From Oerskovia turbata (lineage in GTDB: Bacteria; Actinomycetota; Actinomycetes; Actinomycetales; Cellulomonadaceae): a stretch of DNA of 64,000 bases. Shown piece by piece: positions 23,478 through 33,200 of the stretch. A model generated the notes under the pieces. It made no database searches, was not told where the DNA came from, and worked only from the letters and a program-made list of their open reading frames with translations. Numbering within the stretch: position 1 is the first letter of the stretch; every line of letters begins with the position of its first letter. Position numbers and translations under genes: made by a program. The stretch lies in NCBI RefSeq assembly GCF_000718325.1, contig NZ_JOFV01000001.1, positions 248,001 through 312,000 of the forward strand. Reading direction: 5' to 3'.

Positions 23478-26078
23478 CTAGTCGTTCGGCGCCCCCGCCG
23501 ACGCGTTCGTGGTCGTGTCGGTCGACGCGTCCTGGGTGGGGGCGGGGGCGTCCGTGAAGACGCCCGCGATGCGGTGGACGGCGACGGTCAGCTCGGCGTC
23601 GCGTGCGGGGTCGAGGGCGCGCAGGCGGCCGCCCTCCAGGACGAGGGGCTTCACGCGGCGCCGGGTCGGTTGACCGGTGGGGTCGATCGTCTCGAGCACC
23701 ACGTGGTCGCCCGCGTCGATCGCGTCGCGCAGGAGTCCCAACGCCGCGGGGGGTTCGGTTGTTCCGCGGGGCTCGGGCGCGACGTCCGCACGGGCTGTCG
23801 CGGCGGGGGGTGCGGCGAGCGCCGCGTCGTCGGCTGCGCGCAGCCGGGGGACGAGCTCGGCGTACCGTTCGCGCCGGGCCGCGGCGTCATCCTGGTGCAC
23901 CGCCGGCCCGACGGCGGAGCGCCCCCGGGTGGCCGTGTCCAGCGGGCGTCGCCCGCCCACGCGGGAACGGACCGTGGTGCGGAGCCGCTCGGTGCGCACG
24001 ACCCGCCCGTCGGGTCCTTCGACGGTCGAGGCGAGGCCGCGGTCGCGCAGCGCGGCCTGGAGCGTCGCCGCGGGAGAGAGGGAGACCAGGACGGTGGGCG
24101 CGATGCGGAACAGCGACAGGTGGCGCAGCGCCGGGTCCTCGACGAGGCCCGTCAGGAGCGCCGGGTCCTCCGCGCGCACGTAGCTCGACGCGCTCCCGAC
24201 CCGTAGCCGCCCGTGCCGGCGAGCGGTGTCGCGGACGAGGTAGTCGAGGGGTTGGGGGAGCGAGGCCCGCGAGTGGTTCGCGAGGTCGGCCAGCAGGTCG
24301 TCCGCGGTGCGGCCGGCGTCGAACGCGCGGGTCAGGGACTCGGGGGTGAAGCGGACCGTGATCGCGGCCCCGCGCGACTCGACCTCGGCGGCGTCCTCCA
24401 GGAGCCGTTCGAGCGCGGTGCTCGGCCGCCCCGGGACGATCCCCGTGAGGTCGCCCTGGAGCAGGAGGTCGTCGACCTCGGGCGGCAGGACGGACTCGAG
24501 CGCGGTCGCGAGCGCCGCTTCCGCGGACGTGAGCGCGGGCGCGCCCGACCCGCTCGACGCGGAGGGCGAGCTCGTGCGCGCGGGGGGTGTGGCGCCGTCG
24601 GGCCGCAGGAGTGTGCGGCCCGTGGGGGCGAGTGCCCCGACCCCCGTGACGCCCAGGAGGTGGGCCTCGTGGAGCAGGCCCTCGATCGCCTGGAGCGGAG
24701 GGACCGACCGGGGCGACCCCCAGCGCAGGACCTCCAGGAGGTCGCCCGACGTCAGGGCGGTCCCGGGGCGGTCGGCGAGCGCGGACAGCAGGTCGGAGCG
24801 CAGGCGCGGGACCCACGGCCGGGTGAGGTCGGGTTCGAGCGCGGAGCGCAGCGTGCCCCGCTCGTCACGGCTGCCGACGGTCCACGGCGTCCGGCCCGAG
24901 CCCGCCCAGGCCGCGGCGAGCAGCGCCCAGCGTGGTGCTAGGGGAAGCTCGAGCCAGTCCTCGCCCGTGACCGTGACGGTGAACGAGGGAGGGTCCTCGC
25001 CGTCGTCGACCACGAGTCCAGCGGCGAGCGCGAGCTCGGCGACGAACGCCGCCGTCGGCTCCTCGACCTCGAGCGTCGTCGCGAGGCGCCGGAGGTCCCG
25101 CACCCCGAGCCCGCCCGCGCGCAGGACGCTCGGTGGCGAGGCCTGCCACAGCGCGAGGAGGTGTGCGACGAGCCGGACCGCGTCCTGCGCCGCGCGCGCG
25201 GCTTCCGCGGCGACGGTGTCCTCGGCGAAGTGCGGGGCGTCGGGCTCGGGAGGGTGGGCGAGCGGCCGGGCGTGCGTGCGGCCTCCGCGCAGCGCGAGGG
25301 CGACCTCTCGGGGCAGGACGACGTGCCGTTCGTCGGACGCGAGCAGGAGGCGCTGCCGCAGGAGCCAGGTCGTCGCCTCGCGGCCGACGGGGTCGGCGCG
25401 CGGCGCGACGCCCACGGGCGGCCCCCAGGTGAGGGCGTCGAGGATGCTGCGGGCACCGGGTGGCGCGTCCGCCAGGAGGTCGGCGAGGGCGGTCGTCCCG
25501 GTGCCGGCCTGGTCGTCGGCCGGGGCCCGGTCGCCCGCGGGAGCGGCGGCTGCACGGGGGGCGAGCGGGGACGACGGGTCGGTGGGGCCGAGCCCGGCCG
25601 GGTAGGGGCCGAGGACCTCGGACAGGCCCGGTGCGACCGCGAGGTCGGTGCGTTGCGACGGGTCACGGTCCCACAGCAGCGCGGCCTCCTCGAGGTGTGC
25701 GAGCGCGGCGCGCACGACCGGGGCGTCGGCGTCGCCCGCCCCCAGGGCGGCGAGGACGCGGTCGACCGTCACGGCCGCGTCCTCGCCCGGGGCACGGCTC
25801 GGTGGTCGGGTGGGAGCGGGGCGCGACGTCGGCGCAGGGGGCTGGTCCCCGAGGACGAGGACGGATTCGAGGACCTGGAGCTCGAGGGCGTCGAGCCGGG
25901 CGATCGCCCGGTCCAGGCTGGTGCGGCTGGTGGCACGTGCTGCGAGCGAGCGCAGCGTCGACGGCGAAGGAGTGGCCAGGTCAGGGCGCTGCAGCAGCAG
26001 CGCGACGAGGTGCTCGTCGCTGCGGGAGCGAAGAGCCTCGGGGAAGGTCCGGCGCGGAGCCGGAGGCGTTGAGGCCAT
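23478..26078 (-). CDS. Helicase-associated protein (Helicase_C_3-type, XPB partner)
   Basis: An 866-residue protein starting at the ATG at 26078. It lacks Walker motifs. The N-terminal part (FPEALRSRSDEHLVALLLQRPDLATPSPSTLRSLAARATSR without breaks in the protein) and winged-helix-like repeats are typical of actinobacterial proteins placed before XPB; the C-terminal part (residues about 560-760: DDLLLQGDLTGIVPGRPS, followed by LRHLSLFRIAPTVLVS) matches the helicase-associated domain also seen at the N-terminus of XPB. It likely works with the helicase. Long Ala/Pro-rich linkers are present, for example near residues 90-105. Confidence 0.82.
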   Translation of the reverse strand: MASTPPAPRRTFPEALRSRSDEHLVALLLQRPDLATPSPSTLRSLAARATSRTSLDRAIARLDALELQVLESVLVLGDQPPAPTSRPAPTRPPSRAPGEDAAVTVDRVLAALGAGDADAPVVRAALAHLEEAALLWDRDPSQRTDLAVAPGLSEVLGPYPAGLGPTDPSSPLAPRAAAAPAGDRAPADDQAGTGTTALADLLADAPPGARSILDALTWGPPVGVAPRADPVGREATTWLLRQRLLLASDERHVVLPREVALALRGGRTHARPLAHPPEPDAPHFAEDTVAAEAARAAQDAVRLVAHLLALWQASPPSVLRAGGLGVRDLRRLATTLEVEEPTAAFVAELALAAGLVVDDGEDPPSFTVTVTGEDWLELPLAPRWALLAAAWAGSGRTPWTVGSRDERGTLRSALEPDLTRPWVPRLRSDLLSALADRPGTALTSGDLLEVLRWGSPRSVPPLQAIEGLLHEAHLLGVTGVGALAPTGRTLLRPDGATPPARTSSPSASSGSGAPALTSAEAALATALESVLPPEVDDLLLQGDLTGIVPGRPSTALERLLEDAAEVESRGAAITVRFTPESLTRAFDAGRTADDLLADLANHSRASLPQPLDYLVRDTARRHGRLRVGSASSYVRAEDPALLTGLVEDPALRHLSLFRIAPTVLVSLSPAATLQAALRDRGLASTVEGPDGRVVRTERLRTTVRSRVGGRRPLDTATRGRSAVGPAVHQDDAAARRERYAELVPRLRAADDAALAAPPAATARADVAPEPRGTTEPPAALGLLRDAIDAGDHVVLETIDPTGQPTRRRVKPLVLEGGRLRALDPARDAELTVAVHRIAGVFTDAPAPTQDASTDTTTNASAGAPND

Positions 26079-26151
26079 CCGTCCGATGTTACGCGGGTCG
26101 GGGGTTCGCCCGCCCCGGGCACCTTCCGCACGGACGGATGATCCTCGACGT

Positions 26152-27051
26152 TCACGGCCCCGCTGCGTGCTCCGTGACGGGCGCGAGGTCGTCGACCGCA
26201 GCGAGCCCGCCGCGGACGAACGCGGTGAGGGCGTCGAGCGCGGGGTCGGACGAGAGGATCGAGGTGTGGCCGGACCCGGAGGTGCGGACCATGGCCGACC
26301 GGCCGGCGTGCGCGTCGTGCAGGCGGTGCGCGTCGTGGTCGGGCATGCGCCGGTCGCCGCGGTCGTGCACGACGAGCAGCTCGGTCCCTGCGGGCAGCGG
26401 GTGCGTGACCGCGTCATAGCGGGCCGTGACGGAGTCCTGGTTCTCGCCCAGCCTCTCGTGGAAGCGCGCCTCGAGCTGCGTCCGGGTGGCGTCGTCGAGC
26501 CGGAACTCGCGTGTGAACGCGGTGAGGAACGCGTCGGGCCCGCCGACCCCGGACACGACGGCGACCCGTCCGGTCCGCACGGACGTGCGGGCCGCGGTGA
26601 GCGCGGCCAGGGCGCCCAGCGAGTGTCCGACGATTGCGCGGAAGGGGCCGCGGAGCCGGTCGAGGGCTTCCGCCGCGGCGACCCAGTCGCGGATGTCGGA
26701 CCGCCCGCCGGGGGAGTCGCCGTGGGCAGGGGCGTCGAAGGACACGACGCGGAACCCCTCGCTGACGAGTTCGCGCACCAGCGGCGCGAGCTGGGACGCA
26801 CGCCCGCGCCACCCGTGGAGGACCAGCACGGTGTCGGGGCCGGTGCCCCACTCGTAGACCACGAGGTCGCGTCCACGGACGTCGAGCCTTGACCGCCGCG
26901 CGGCGTGATGGGTGTCGACGTCGGCGTCGCGCACCGGGGTACGCGGCGTGGTGACGAAGAAGGTGCGGAGCGCGAGGCGCCCCGCGAGGTTCGCTGACAG
27001 GGTGCCGACGGCCCGCAGGGTGCGGCCGACCAGGGTGTACGGCGTGGGCAT
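26152..27051 (-). CDS. Alpha/beta hydrolase
   Basis: A 299-residue protein. Strand and oxyanion region VLVLHGWRGRAS, the turn FDAPAHGDSPGG, the nucleophile elbow IVGHSLGALAAL (Ser about 141), an Asp in VVHDRGDRRMP and a late His in GSGHTSIL are all present, so the catalytic triad looks complete. The substrate is unknown. It is divergent from a frameshifted TetR gene, and the shared 72-bp gap carries repeated palindromes, so TetR probably once controlled this hydrolase. Confidence 0.88.
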   Translation of the reverse strand: MPTPYTLVGRTLRAVGTLSANLAGRLALRTFFVTTPRTPVRDADVDTHHAARRSRLDVRGRDLVVYEWGTGPDTVLVLHGWRGRASQLAPLVRELVSEGFRVVSFDAPAHGDSPGGRSDIRDWVAAAEALDRLRGPFRAIVGHSLGALAALTAARTSVRTGRVAVVSGVGGPDAFLTAFTREFRLDDATRTQLEARFHERLGENQDSVTARYDAVTHPLPAGTELLVVHDRGDRRMPDHDAHRLHDAHAGRSAMVRTSGSGHTSILSSDPALDALTAFVRGGLAAVDDLAPVTEHAAGP

Positions 27052-27072
27052 GGCTCCTCCAGATCAATACGC

Positions 27073-27112
27073 ACGAACGTTCGTTGTGTAGATTACGCGA
27101 TCGATCGTTCGT
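27073..27112. promoter_or_regulatory. TetR-type double operator in the hydrolase/tetR intergenic gap
   Basis: ACGAACGTTCGT (27073-27084) is a perfect 12-bp palindrome. CGATCGATCG at 27098-27107 is a second palindrome, and the half-site CGTTCGT is found in both (27078-27084 and 27106-27112), 28 bp apart. The layout is what TetR repressors bind between divergent genes. Confidence 0.7.
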
Positions 27113-27123
27113 ACACTAGGGAG

Positions 27124-27784
27124 ATGGCTGATCCCGCTGTTCTCGACGGCAGGCGCGCCCGGGGCGACGCGTCGCGCGCGGTCGTGCTCAGGAGCGCGAC
27201 GGACCTCGCCTCGATCGAGGGGCTCGACGGCCTGACCATCGGCCGCCTGGCAGAGGAGTCGGGGCGCAGCAAGAGCAGCATCGCCACGCTCTTCCACGGC
27301 AAGGAAGGTCTGCAGCTCGCGACGGTCGCCGCGGCCCGCGAGGTCTTCGTCGCGACGATCGTCGAGCCCGCCCGGGCCGAGCCCAGGGGGGGTGCGCCGC
27401 CTGGTCGCGCTGCTGCGCAACGCCCTGGACTACTCCAAGGACCGGGTCTTCCCGGGCGGCTGCTTCTTCGCGGCGACATCGGCCGACGTCGACTCCAAGC
27501 CCGGCCCCGTCAACGACGCCGTGCGGACGGCTCTCGCCACCTGGTACGGGTACGTCGGGGCCCAGGCGAGGGCCGCGGTCGCGGCGGGCGAGCTCACGAT
27601 CGACCAGGACGAGGCCGAGCAGCTGGCGTTCGAGCTGGTCGCGCTCGACGAGGCCGCGAACTCGCGGTCGCTGCTGCTGGGGGACGACCGCTCCTACGCG
27701 CTCGCCGCGGCAGGGATGCGCTCACGCCTGCTGGCCGCCGGCGCGGACCCTGCGCTGCTCGACGGTCTCGTCGCCACGGCCTGA
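27124..27784 (+). pseudogene. TetR-family regulator, frameshifted at a run of seven G
   Basis: The N-terminal DNA-binding domain is intact from the ATG at 27124 (IEGLDGLTIGRLAEESGRSKSSIATLFHGKEGLQLATV is the HTH). After AEPRG the frame leaves the family sequence at a run of seven G (27385-27392). Shifting by one base restores the ligand-binding domain (RRLVALLRNALDYSKDRVFPGGCFF and on to LLDGLVATA, stop at 27782-27784). With six G the whole gene would code about 219 residues. It may be a real mutation, a phase-variable tract or a sequencing error. Confidence 0.82.
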
Positions 27785-27832
27785 GGCCCGCGCGCGTAGC
27801 CACGCGCACGGGCGCCAAGGTGCGCGTATGTG

Positions 27833-28641
27833 TCAGTCGAAGCTGACGCGCAGGCTCGTGAGGCTGTGGTCGCCCACGACCCGGCTGGACACCCCGACGG
27901 CTCGCAGGGGCTCGACGTAGGCCATCCACGAGTCGTCGCCGCCTGTCGCGTCGATGTTCGCGCGGGCGATCGACTCGAGCGCGTCGACGTCGAGGTAGGC
28001 CCCAGAGCTCGTCGACCGACGCGGGGTCCACGGTCGCGGACGAGGCGAACAGGGAGCTGTCCGGCAGCCCCGTGAGGAGCGAGGTCCCCGCCGCCTTCAT
28101 CGGCGCGAGGACCTCCTCGTCGGCGCCGACGGTGATCGCGATCTCCAGGTGGTCGGCGCCCACCCGCGCCGCACCGGCGACCGAGCGGAGGCCCTGGGTG
28201 AGGACCGCGCCCAGCCCCTCGGCGCCCGCCTGCCCCTCGAGCGCGGAGATCGTGCCCTCCACGTCCGCCCAGTAGGAGATCAGCCCGGGATCGCCCAGGG
28301 CCTTCATGTCGGCGGCGAACTGCGGGGCGTCGGCCAACGGTGCCTTCTTCGCGGCTGCCGGCCTCGGGCTGGGCCCCGCCGCCGTCGAGCGCGCTGTAGG
28401 CGAATACGCCTCCGCCGACCAGGACGAGGGCCGCGGTCGCGGCGTCGCCGAGCACGAGGCCGGTGCGCAGCCGGGAGGGCCTGACGGTCGTGACCGGGGC
28501 CGGCGCGGGGGTCGCGCCGCCTGCGGGCTGCTGCCACGCTCCCGAGGGGTCGGCGGGGGGAAGGTGGGCGGCGTGGTCCTGAGGAACCCTCTGGGTCGGC
28601 GGCGGCTCGACCGACGCGGTGCGTCGGCGGTCGCCCGAAGG
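27833..28641 (-). pseudogene. Decayed DUF3352-family membrane protein gene
   Basis: Three pieces in different frames, all on the minus strand, read as parts of one family. First: a Pro-rich N-terminus and membrane helix (LVLGDAATAALVLVGGGVFAYSALDGGGAQPE), about 28641-28360, with an in-frame TAG just upstream and no start codon. Second: KKAPLADAPQFAADMKALGDPGLISYW to ASVDELW, about 28350-28000. Third: AYLDVDALESIARANIDATGG to SLRVSFD, about 28000-27836. The second junction is a GGGG that would be in frame as GGG. Much of the usual N-terminal outer domain is missing at the first junction. A decaying gene is the best reading. Confidence 0.72.
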
Positions 28642-28809
28642 CTAGTGGAGGCCGCAGACAGGCCGCAGCCTCCTTCCATGGGGAGAACTCCCCGCTGCCG
28701 GAACTCACCCGGGCGCGCTCGTCGGGGCGCGGCCCGGCGGATGCGACTGTGAGGGCTTCGTCCCGGTAGCCTGGGAGTTCTGATTCCCACGAGCACAAAC
28801 GAGGTTCAC

Positions 28810-29190
28810 GTGCCCACCGGCAAGGTCAAGTGGTTCGACACCGAACGAGGGTTCGGCTTCATCGCGAGCGATGAGGGCGACGAGGTCTTCCTGCATGCTT
28901 CCGCCCTGCCCGACGGAGCGGCACCCAAGCCCGGTGCGCGGGTCGAGTTCGGCGTGGCCGACGGGCGACGCGGCCCGCAGGCGCTCGCGATCAAGCTGCT
29001 CGACCCTGCGCCGTCCGTGGCGAAGGCTCAGCGCCGCCCGGCCGAGGACCTGGGGGTCGTGATCGAGGACCTCATCAAGGTCATGGACAAGGTCGGTGGC
29101 TCGTTGCGCCGTGGCCGGTACCCGGATGCCGCGCAGGGAGCCCAGCTCGCCAAGGTGCTGCGCGCCGTCGCCGACGACCTGGAGGCATGA
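28810..29190 (+). CDS. Cold-shock-domain protein with C-terminal extension
   Basis: A 126-residue protein starting at the GTG at 28810. Residues 1-65 are a cold-shock domain: GKVKWFDTERGFGFI (RNP1 type) and EVFLHASAL (RNP2 type). A second part of about 60 residues (VIEDLIKVMDKVGGSLRRGRYPDAAQGAQLAKVLRAVADDLEA-type helices) makes it longer than CspA. Actinobacterial homologues of this layout stand next to DUF3027 genes. It probably binds single-stranded RNA or DNA. The next gene starts 1 bp after its stop. Confidence 0.92.
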   Translation: MPTGKVKWFDTERGFGFIASDEGDEVFLHASALPDGAAPKPGARVEFGVADGRRGPQALAIKLLDPAPSVAKAQRRPAEDLGVVIEDLIKVMDKVGGSLRRGRYPDAAQGAQLAKVLRAVADDLEA

Positions 29191-29191
29191 C

Positions 29192-30202
29192 ATGGCTGCC
29201 GTAGCCGCCGCTGAGGGTTCGACCCGTCGTGTGAGCGCGCGCGCCGCCAAGGACGCCGTGCTCACGGGCGCGGTGGATCTCGCGCGCGCTGCGGCGGAGC
29301 AGGTCGCCGAGCACGTCCGGGACGTGGGCGAGCACCTGGGGACGGTCGTCGAGGAGGACCGCCTCATCTCGCACCAGTTCGCGTGCACCATGCTCGGGTA
29401 CCGGGGGTGGCGCTGGACGGTGACGCTGGCCCGGGTCCCGCGCGGCCGCACCGCGACGGTGTGCGAGGTCGAGCTCCTGCCGGGCGACGGGTCCATCCTG
29501 GCGCCCGAGTGGTTGCCGTGGTCGGAGCGTCTGCGGCCGGGGGACATCGGCGTCGGTGACGTGCTGCCGTTCCAGGCGGACGACCCGCGGCTCGAGCCCG
29601 GCTACGTCCCGACGGGCGACGAGGAGCAGGACGCCGTCGCGATCGAGGAGCTTGCGCTCGCGCGTGCCCGGGTGCTGTCGCCCGAGGGGCGCGACGAGGC
29701 GGCCGAGCGCTGGTACCGCGGCACCCGCGGCCCCACGGCGCCGGGGGCCGTCTCCTCGGCGGCCGAGTGCGGCTCGTGCGGTTTCCTGGTCCCGCTGCAG
29801 GGTGCCCTGGGTCAGGTCTTCGGCGTGTGCGCGAACGCGTGGTCGCCCGACGACGGCAAGGTCGTGAGCCTCGACCACGGGTGCGGGGCGCACTCGGAGA
29901 CGGACGTCGAGCCGCACCCGACGGACTGGCCTGCCGCGGACCCGCTGATCGACGAGATGGACGTCGAGATCGTCCAGCTCCTGGACGCGGCCCGGGACGC
30001 GGCGGGCGCCGCGTCCGGACCGGGTGAGCCTCCTGCTGGCCCCGCGGCCCCGGTGGCCGAGCGTTCCGCGGAGGCCGCGGCGAGCATCGAGCTCGCGCTG
30101 TCGCGGATCACGCTTCCCGAGCCGGGGTCGTCGTCGGGGTCGGTGAGCGCACCGGAGTCCACGCCGGAGCAGGACGCGGACCCGGACGAGCCGGCCCGGT
30201 GA
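29192..30202 (+). CDS. DUF3027-family protein
   Basis: A 336-residue protein starting at the ATG at 29192. The family core includes DRLISHQFACTMLGYRGWRWTVTLARVPR, LLPGDGSILAPEWLPWSERLRPGDIGVGD, and a CGSCGF motif followed by CANAWSPDDGKVVSLDHGCGAHSE. Four Cys (two in CGSCG, then C-A-N, then C-G-A-H) could form a metal site. The function is unknown to me. It overlaps the sacsin-like gene in a GTGA and follows the cold-shock gene, an arrangement I believe is conserved in actinobacteria. Confidence 0.82.
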   Translation: MAAVAAAEGSTRRVSARAAKDAVLTGAVDLARAAAEQVAEHVRDVGEHLGTVVEEDRLISHQFACTMLGYRGWRWTVTLARVPRGRTATVCEVELLPGDGSILAPEWLPWSERLRPGDIGVGDVLPFQADDPRLEPGYVPTGDEEQDAVAIEELALARARVLSPEGRDEAAERWYRGTRGPTAPGAVSSAAECGSCGFLVPLQGALGQVFGVCANAWSPDDGKVVSLDHGCGAHSETDVEPHPTDWPAADPLIDEMDVEIVQLLDAARDAAGAASGPGEPPAGPAAPVAERSAEAAASIELALSRITLPEPGSSSGSVSAPESTPEQDADPDEPAR

Positions 30203-33200
30203 CGACGGACGCCTTCGGGACGTCGGCTCTTCGCCGAGCCGTCACGGAGGCGTGGCTCGCGTCCCCGACCCGCTTCCGGGAGGACGCGAACACCGAGGAG
30301 GACCACGCCCGGGGGTACTACCGCGACCGGGTGGTCGTCGAGCTCGCGCAGAACGCCGCCGACGCCGCGGCGCACGCGGGATCCCCGGGCCGCCTCGTGC
30401 TACGCCTGGCGCGGGACGCGGGCGGTGCGTGGTGGTTGACGGCCGAGAACTCCGGGGCACCGCTGGACGCGGAGGGCGTCGCGTCGTTGTCGTCGATGCG
30501 CGCGTCGGCCAAGCGTCCCGGCGGCCCGACGGCGGAGCCCCCGTCCGCGGACGGAGCCCCCGGGCGGGTGGGCCGGTTCGGGGTGGGTTTCGCGGCTGTT
30601 CGTTCGGTCGCGGACGAGGTCTCGGTGCGCTCGACGCTCGGCGGGGTGACGTTCTCCCTGGCGCGGACGCGAGCGGCGCTGACGGAGGCCGTCGTGGTCG
30701 CGCGGAAGGACCCGCGGGTCGGAGCCGTAGCGGCCGACCGGCTCGGGGCCGCGGTCCGCGAGCGGGGCGACGCCCTGCCCGTGCTGCGGCTCCCGTTCGC
30801 GGCGGACGCGCTGCCGGGCGGCCCCGTCGGCCCTGACGTCCCGGGCGGCCCCGACGGGGCGACCGGGCCTGCGCCGTCGGGCACGGTCGTCGCCCTGCGC
30901 CTGCGGGACCGGGTCGCGCTCGACGCGGTCCGTGCCCAGCTCGCCGAGGTGGACGACGCGCTGCTCCTGGCGCTGCCCGCCCTGGACGAGGTCCTGGTCG
31001 AGATCGAGGACGACGACGGGCCCCTGCGGGCGCGTCGCCTGCACGACGTGGCCGCCCGCTGGACGGTCGTGCGTGAGCGCGGGGCGTTCGACGCGGGTCT
31101 CGTGGACTCGCTGCCGGTCGAGCAGCGGCACGGCGGATGGAGCGTGCTGTGGGCGCTGCCCCGGTCGGCTCCTGCGCCGAGCGAGGCGGTCGCGGGCGTG
31201 CTGCACGCTCCGACGCCGACCGACGAGCCGATGACCTTCGCGGCGCTGCTCGTCGCGTCGTTCCCGCTGGACCCGAGCCGTCGGCACGTCCTGCCCGGTC
31301 CGGTCACGTCCGCGCTGGCCGAGGTCGCGGGAGGCGCGTACGCGCGCCTGCTCGGGCGCGTCGCCGTCGAGCGCGGCGCCTCGGTCCTGGGCCTCGTGCC
31401 CACGGGGTTGCCGGCAGGGGCGCTCGACGCCCAGGTCCGGGACGCTGCGCTCTCCGCGCTGCGCGGCACGCGGCTGCTGTCGCCGCCGGGGGCCGACGTC
31501 GACGATCCTGTCCTCGACGGGTCGACCGTCCTGCGCCCCGACAGCCGGATGGTCGCGCCGCGTGACGCCCAGGTCCTCGCGGGCGAGGTCGGGCGCGACG
31601 CGGCGGTGGTGGCCGTGCTCGGTCGGACGGTGCCGGACCTCGTCGACGTGCCGTCGTCGCTGCACGCGGTCGCGCGGTCGCTCGGCGTGCGGTCCCGTGA
31701 GCTCGCGGACCTGCTCGACGAGCTGCCCGCGGGCATGGGCCCGACCGCGTGGCGCGAGGTCTATGCGGCCCTCGCCCCGCACGCGGGCCAACCGGGGGTG
31801 CTCGACGCGCTCGGTGCGGTCACGGTCCCGCTCGCCGACGGCCGGACCGCGCGGGGAGCCCGCGGGGTCCTGCTCGTGGAGGCCGCTGCCTCTGCCTCTG
31901 CCGCGGCCGACGGGGACGTCGGGCCCGGCGGGCCTGCCGCGACAGGGCCGACCCGGCCGGGGGTCGCCGATCTCGCCCGTTCGCTCGGTCTGCGCCTCGT
32001 CCATCCCGACGCCGTCCACCCGCTCCTCGAGCGGCTGGGGGCGACGCCGTCGTCGGCTCGTGGGCTGCTGACCGAGCCTGCGGTCCGGGACCAGGTGCTG
32101 CACCTCGCGGACCGGGTCGCGGACGGCGACCTGCTCGACGACCTCGACGCGGGCGGCGAGGTCCAGGACGTGGTGCCCGCCGCCGTCGGGCAGGTGCTGG
32201 CGCTCGTGCGGGCCGCGCTCGCCGAGGGGGCGCTGCCCGAGGACGTGCCCTTCTGGTGGGGCGAGCTCCCGCTGCCGACGGCCGACGGCGAGCTGTCCGC
32301 GGCGCGCGAGTGCGTCGTGCCGGGGTCGTGGGCCGCCGAGCACCTGGACGGCCTGGTCCCGCTCGCCGACGGCGTCGTCGAGCGCTGGGGCGAGGACGTC
32401 CTGCGCGCGGCCGGGGTCCCGGGCGACGTGACGGTCCACCGGGTCCGTGACGTCCTGACGCCGTGGGACGCCGACGCGGACCTGCCGGACGATCCCGACG
32501 ACCCGCAGTCGTGGCTCGACGGCTGGGCCGACTACCTCGCGATCCTCGGCGGGCTCGTCGGGGGAGGGGCGTACGTGGGGGACCTCGACGCCGTCGCGGA
32601 CCTGGACGCCGTCGCCGACGACGCGTGGCCCGCGTTCCTCGCGCGCCTGGCCCGCGAGCCCGGGGCCCGCGCCGCGCTCCTCGCCCCCGTCCGGGCGCAG
32701 GGCGGCGCGCGGGTCGGGGACGCGCCGTCGTACACCGCGTGGTGGGTGCGCCGGCACCTGGGCGCGCCCTTCGCGGCCGAGCGGGGCGGGGCACCGTTCC
32801 TGCCCGACCCGCCCGCCGAGACCCGTGGCCTGGACGCCGAGGTCGTGCGCGCCCTGGGCGGGGTCGCGGACCTGGGCGACCTGGCACCGGCGGACTGGCC
32901 GGACTACCTGGCCGCGCTGCCCGACGTCGGCGCGCGCCTCGACCTGCCCGACGCGCTCGCGGTGTGGCAGGGGTTGGGTGCGCTCGCCCGCTCGGCGCAC
33001 CGCCGGGAGCTCGACGAGCTGCCCGACCGCCTGCCCGGCCTGCGCGGGGCCGACGCGACGTGCGCCCGGGCCGAGGACCTGGCCGTGGCGACGAGCGCGA
33101 TGTGGGCGCAGGTGCGGACCGTGCTGCCGGTCGCCCTTCCTGGGCGGACCTCCCCGGGCACGGACGAGGGCGCGGCCCTGGCGGACCTCCTGGACCTGCC

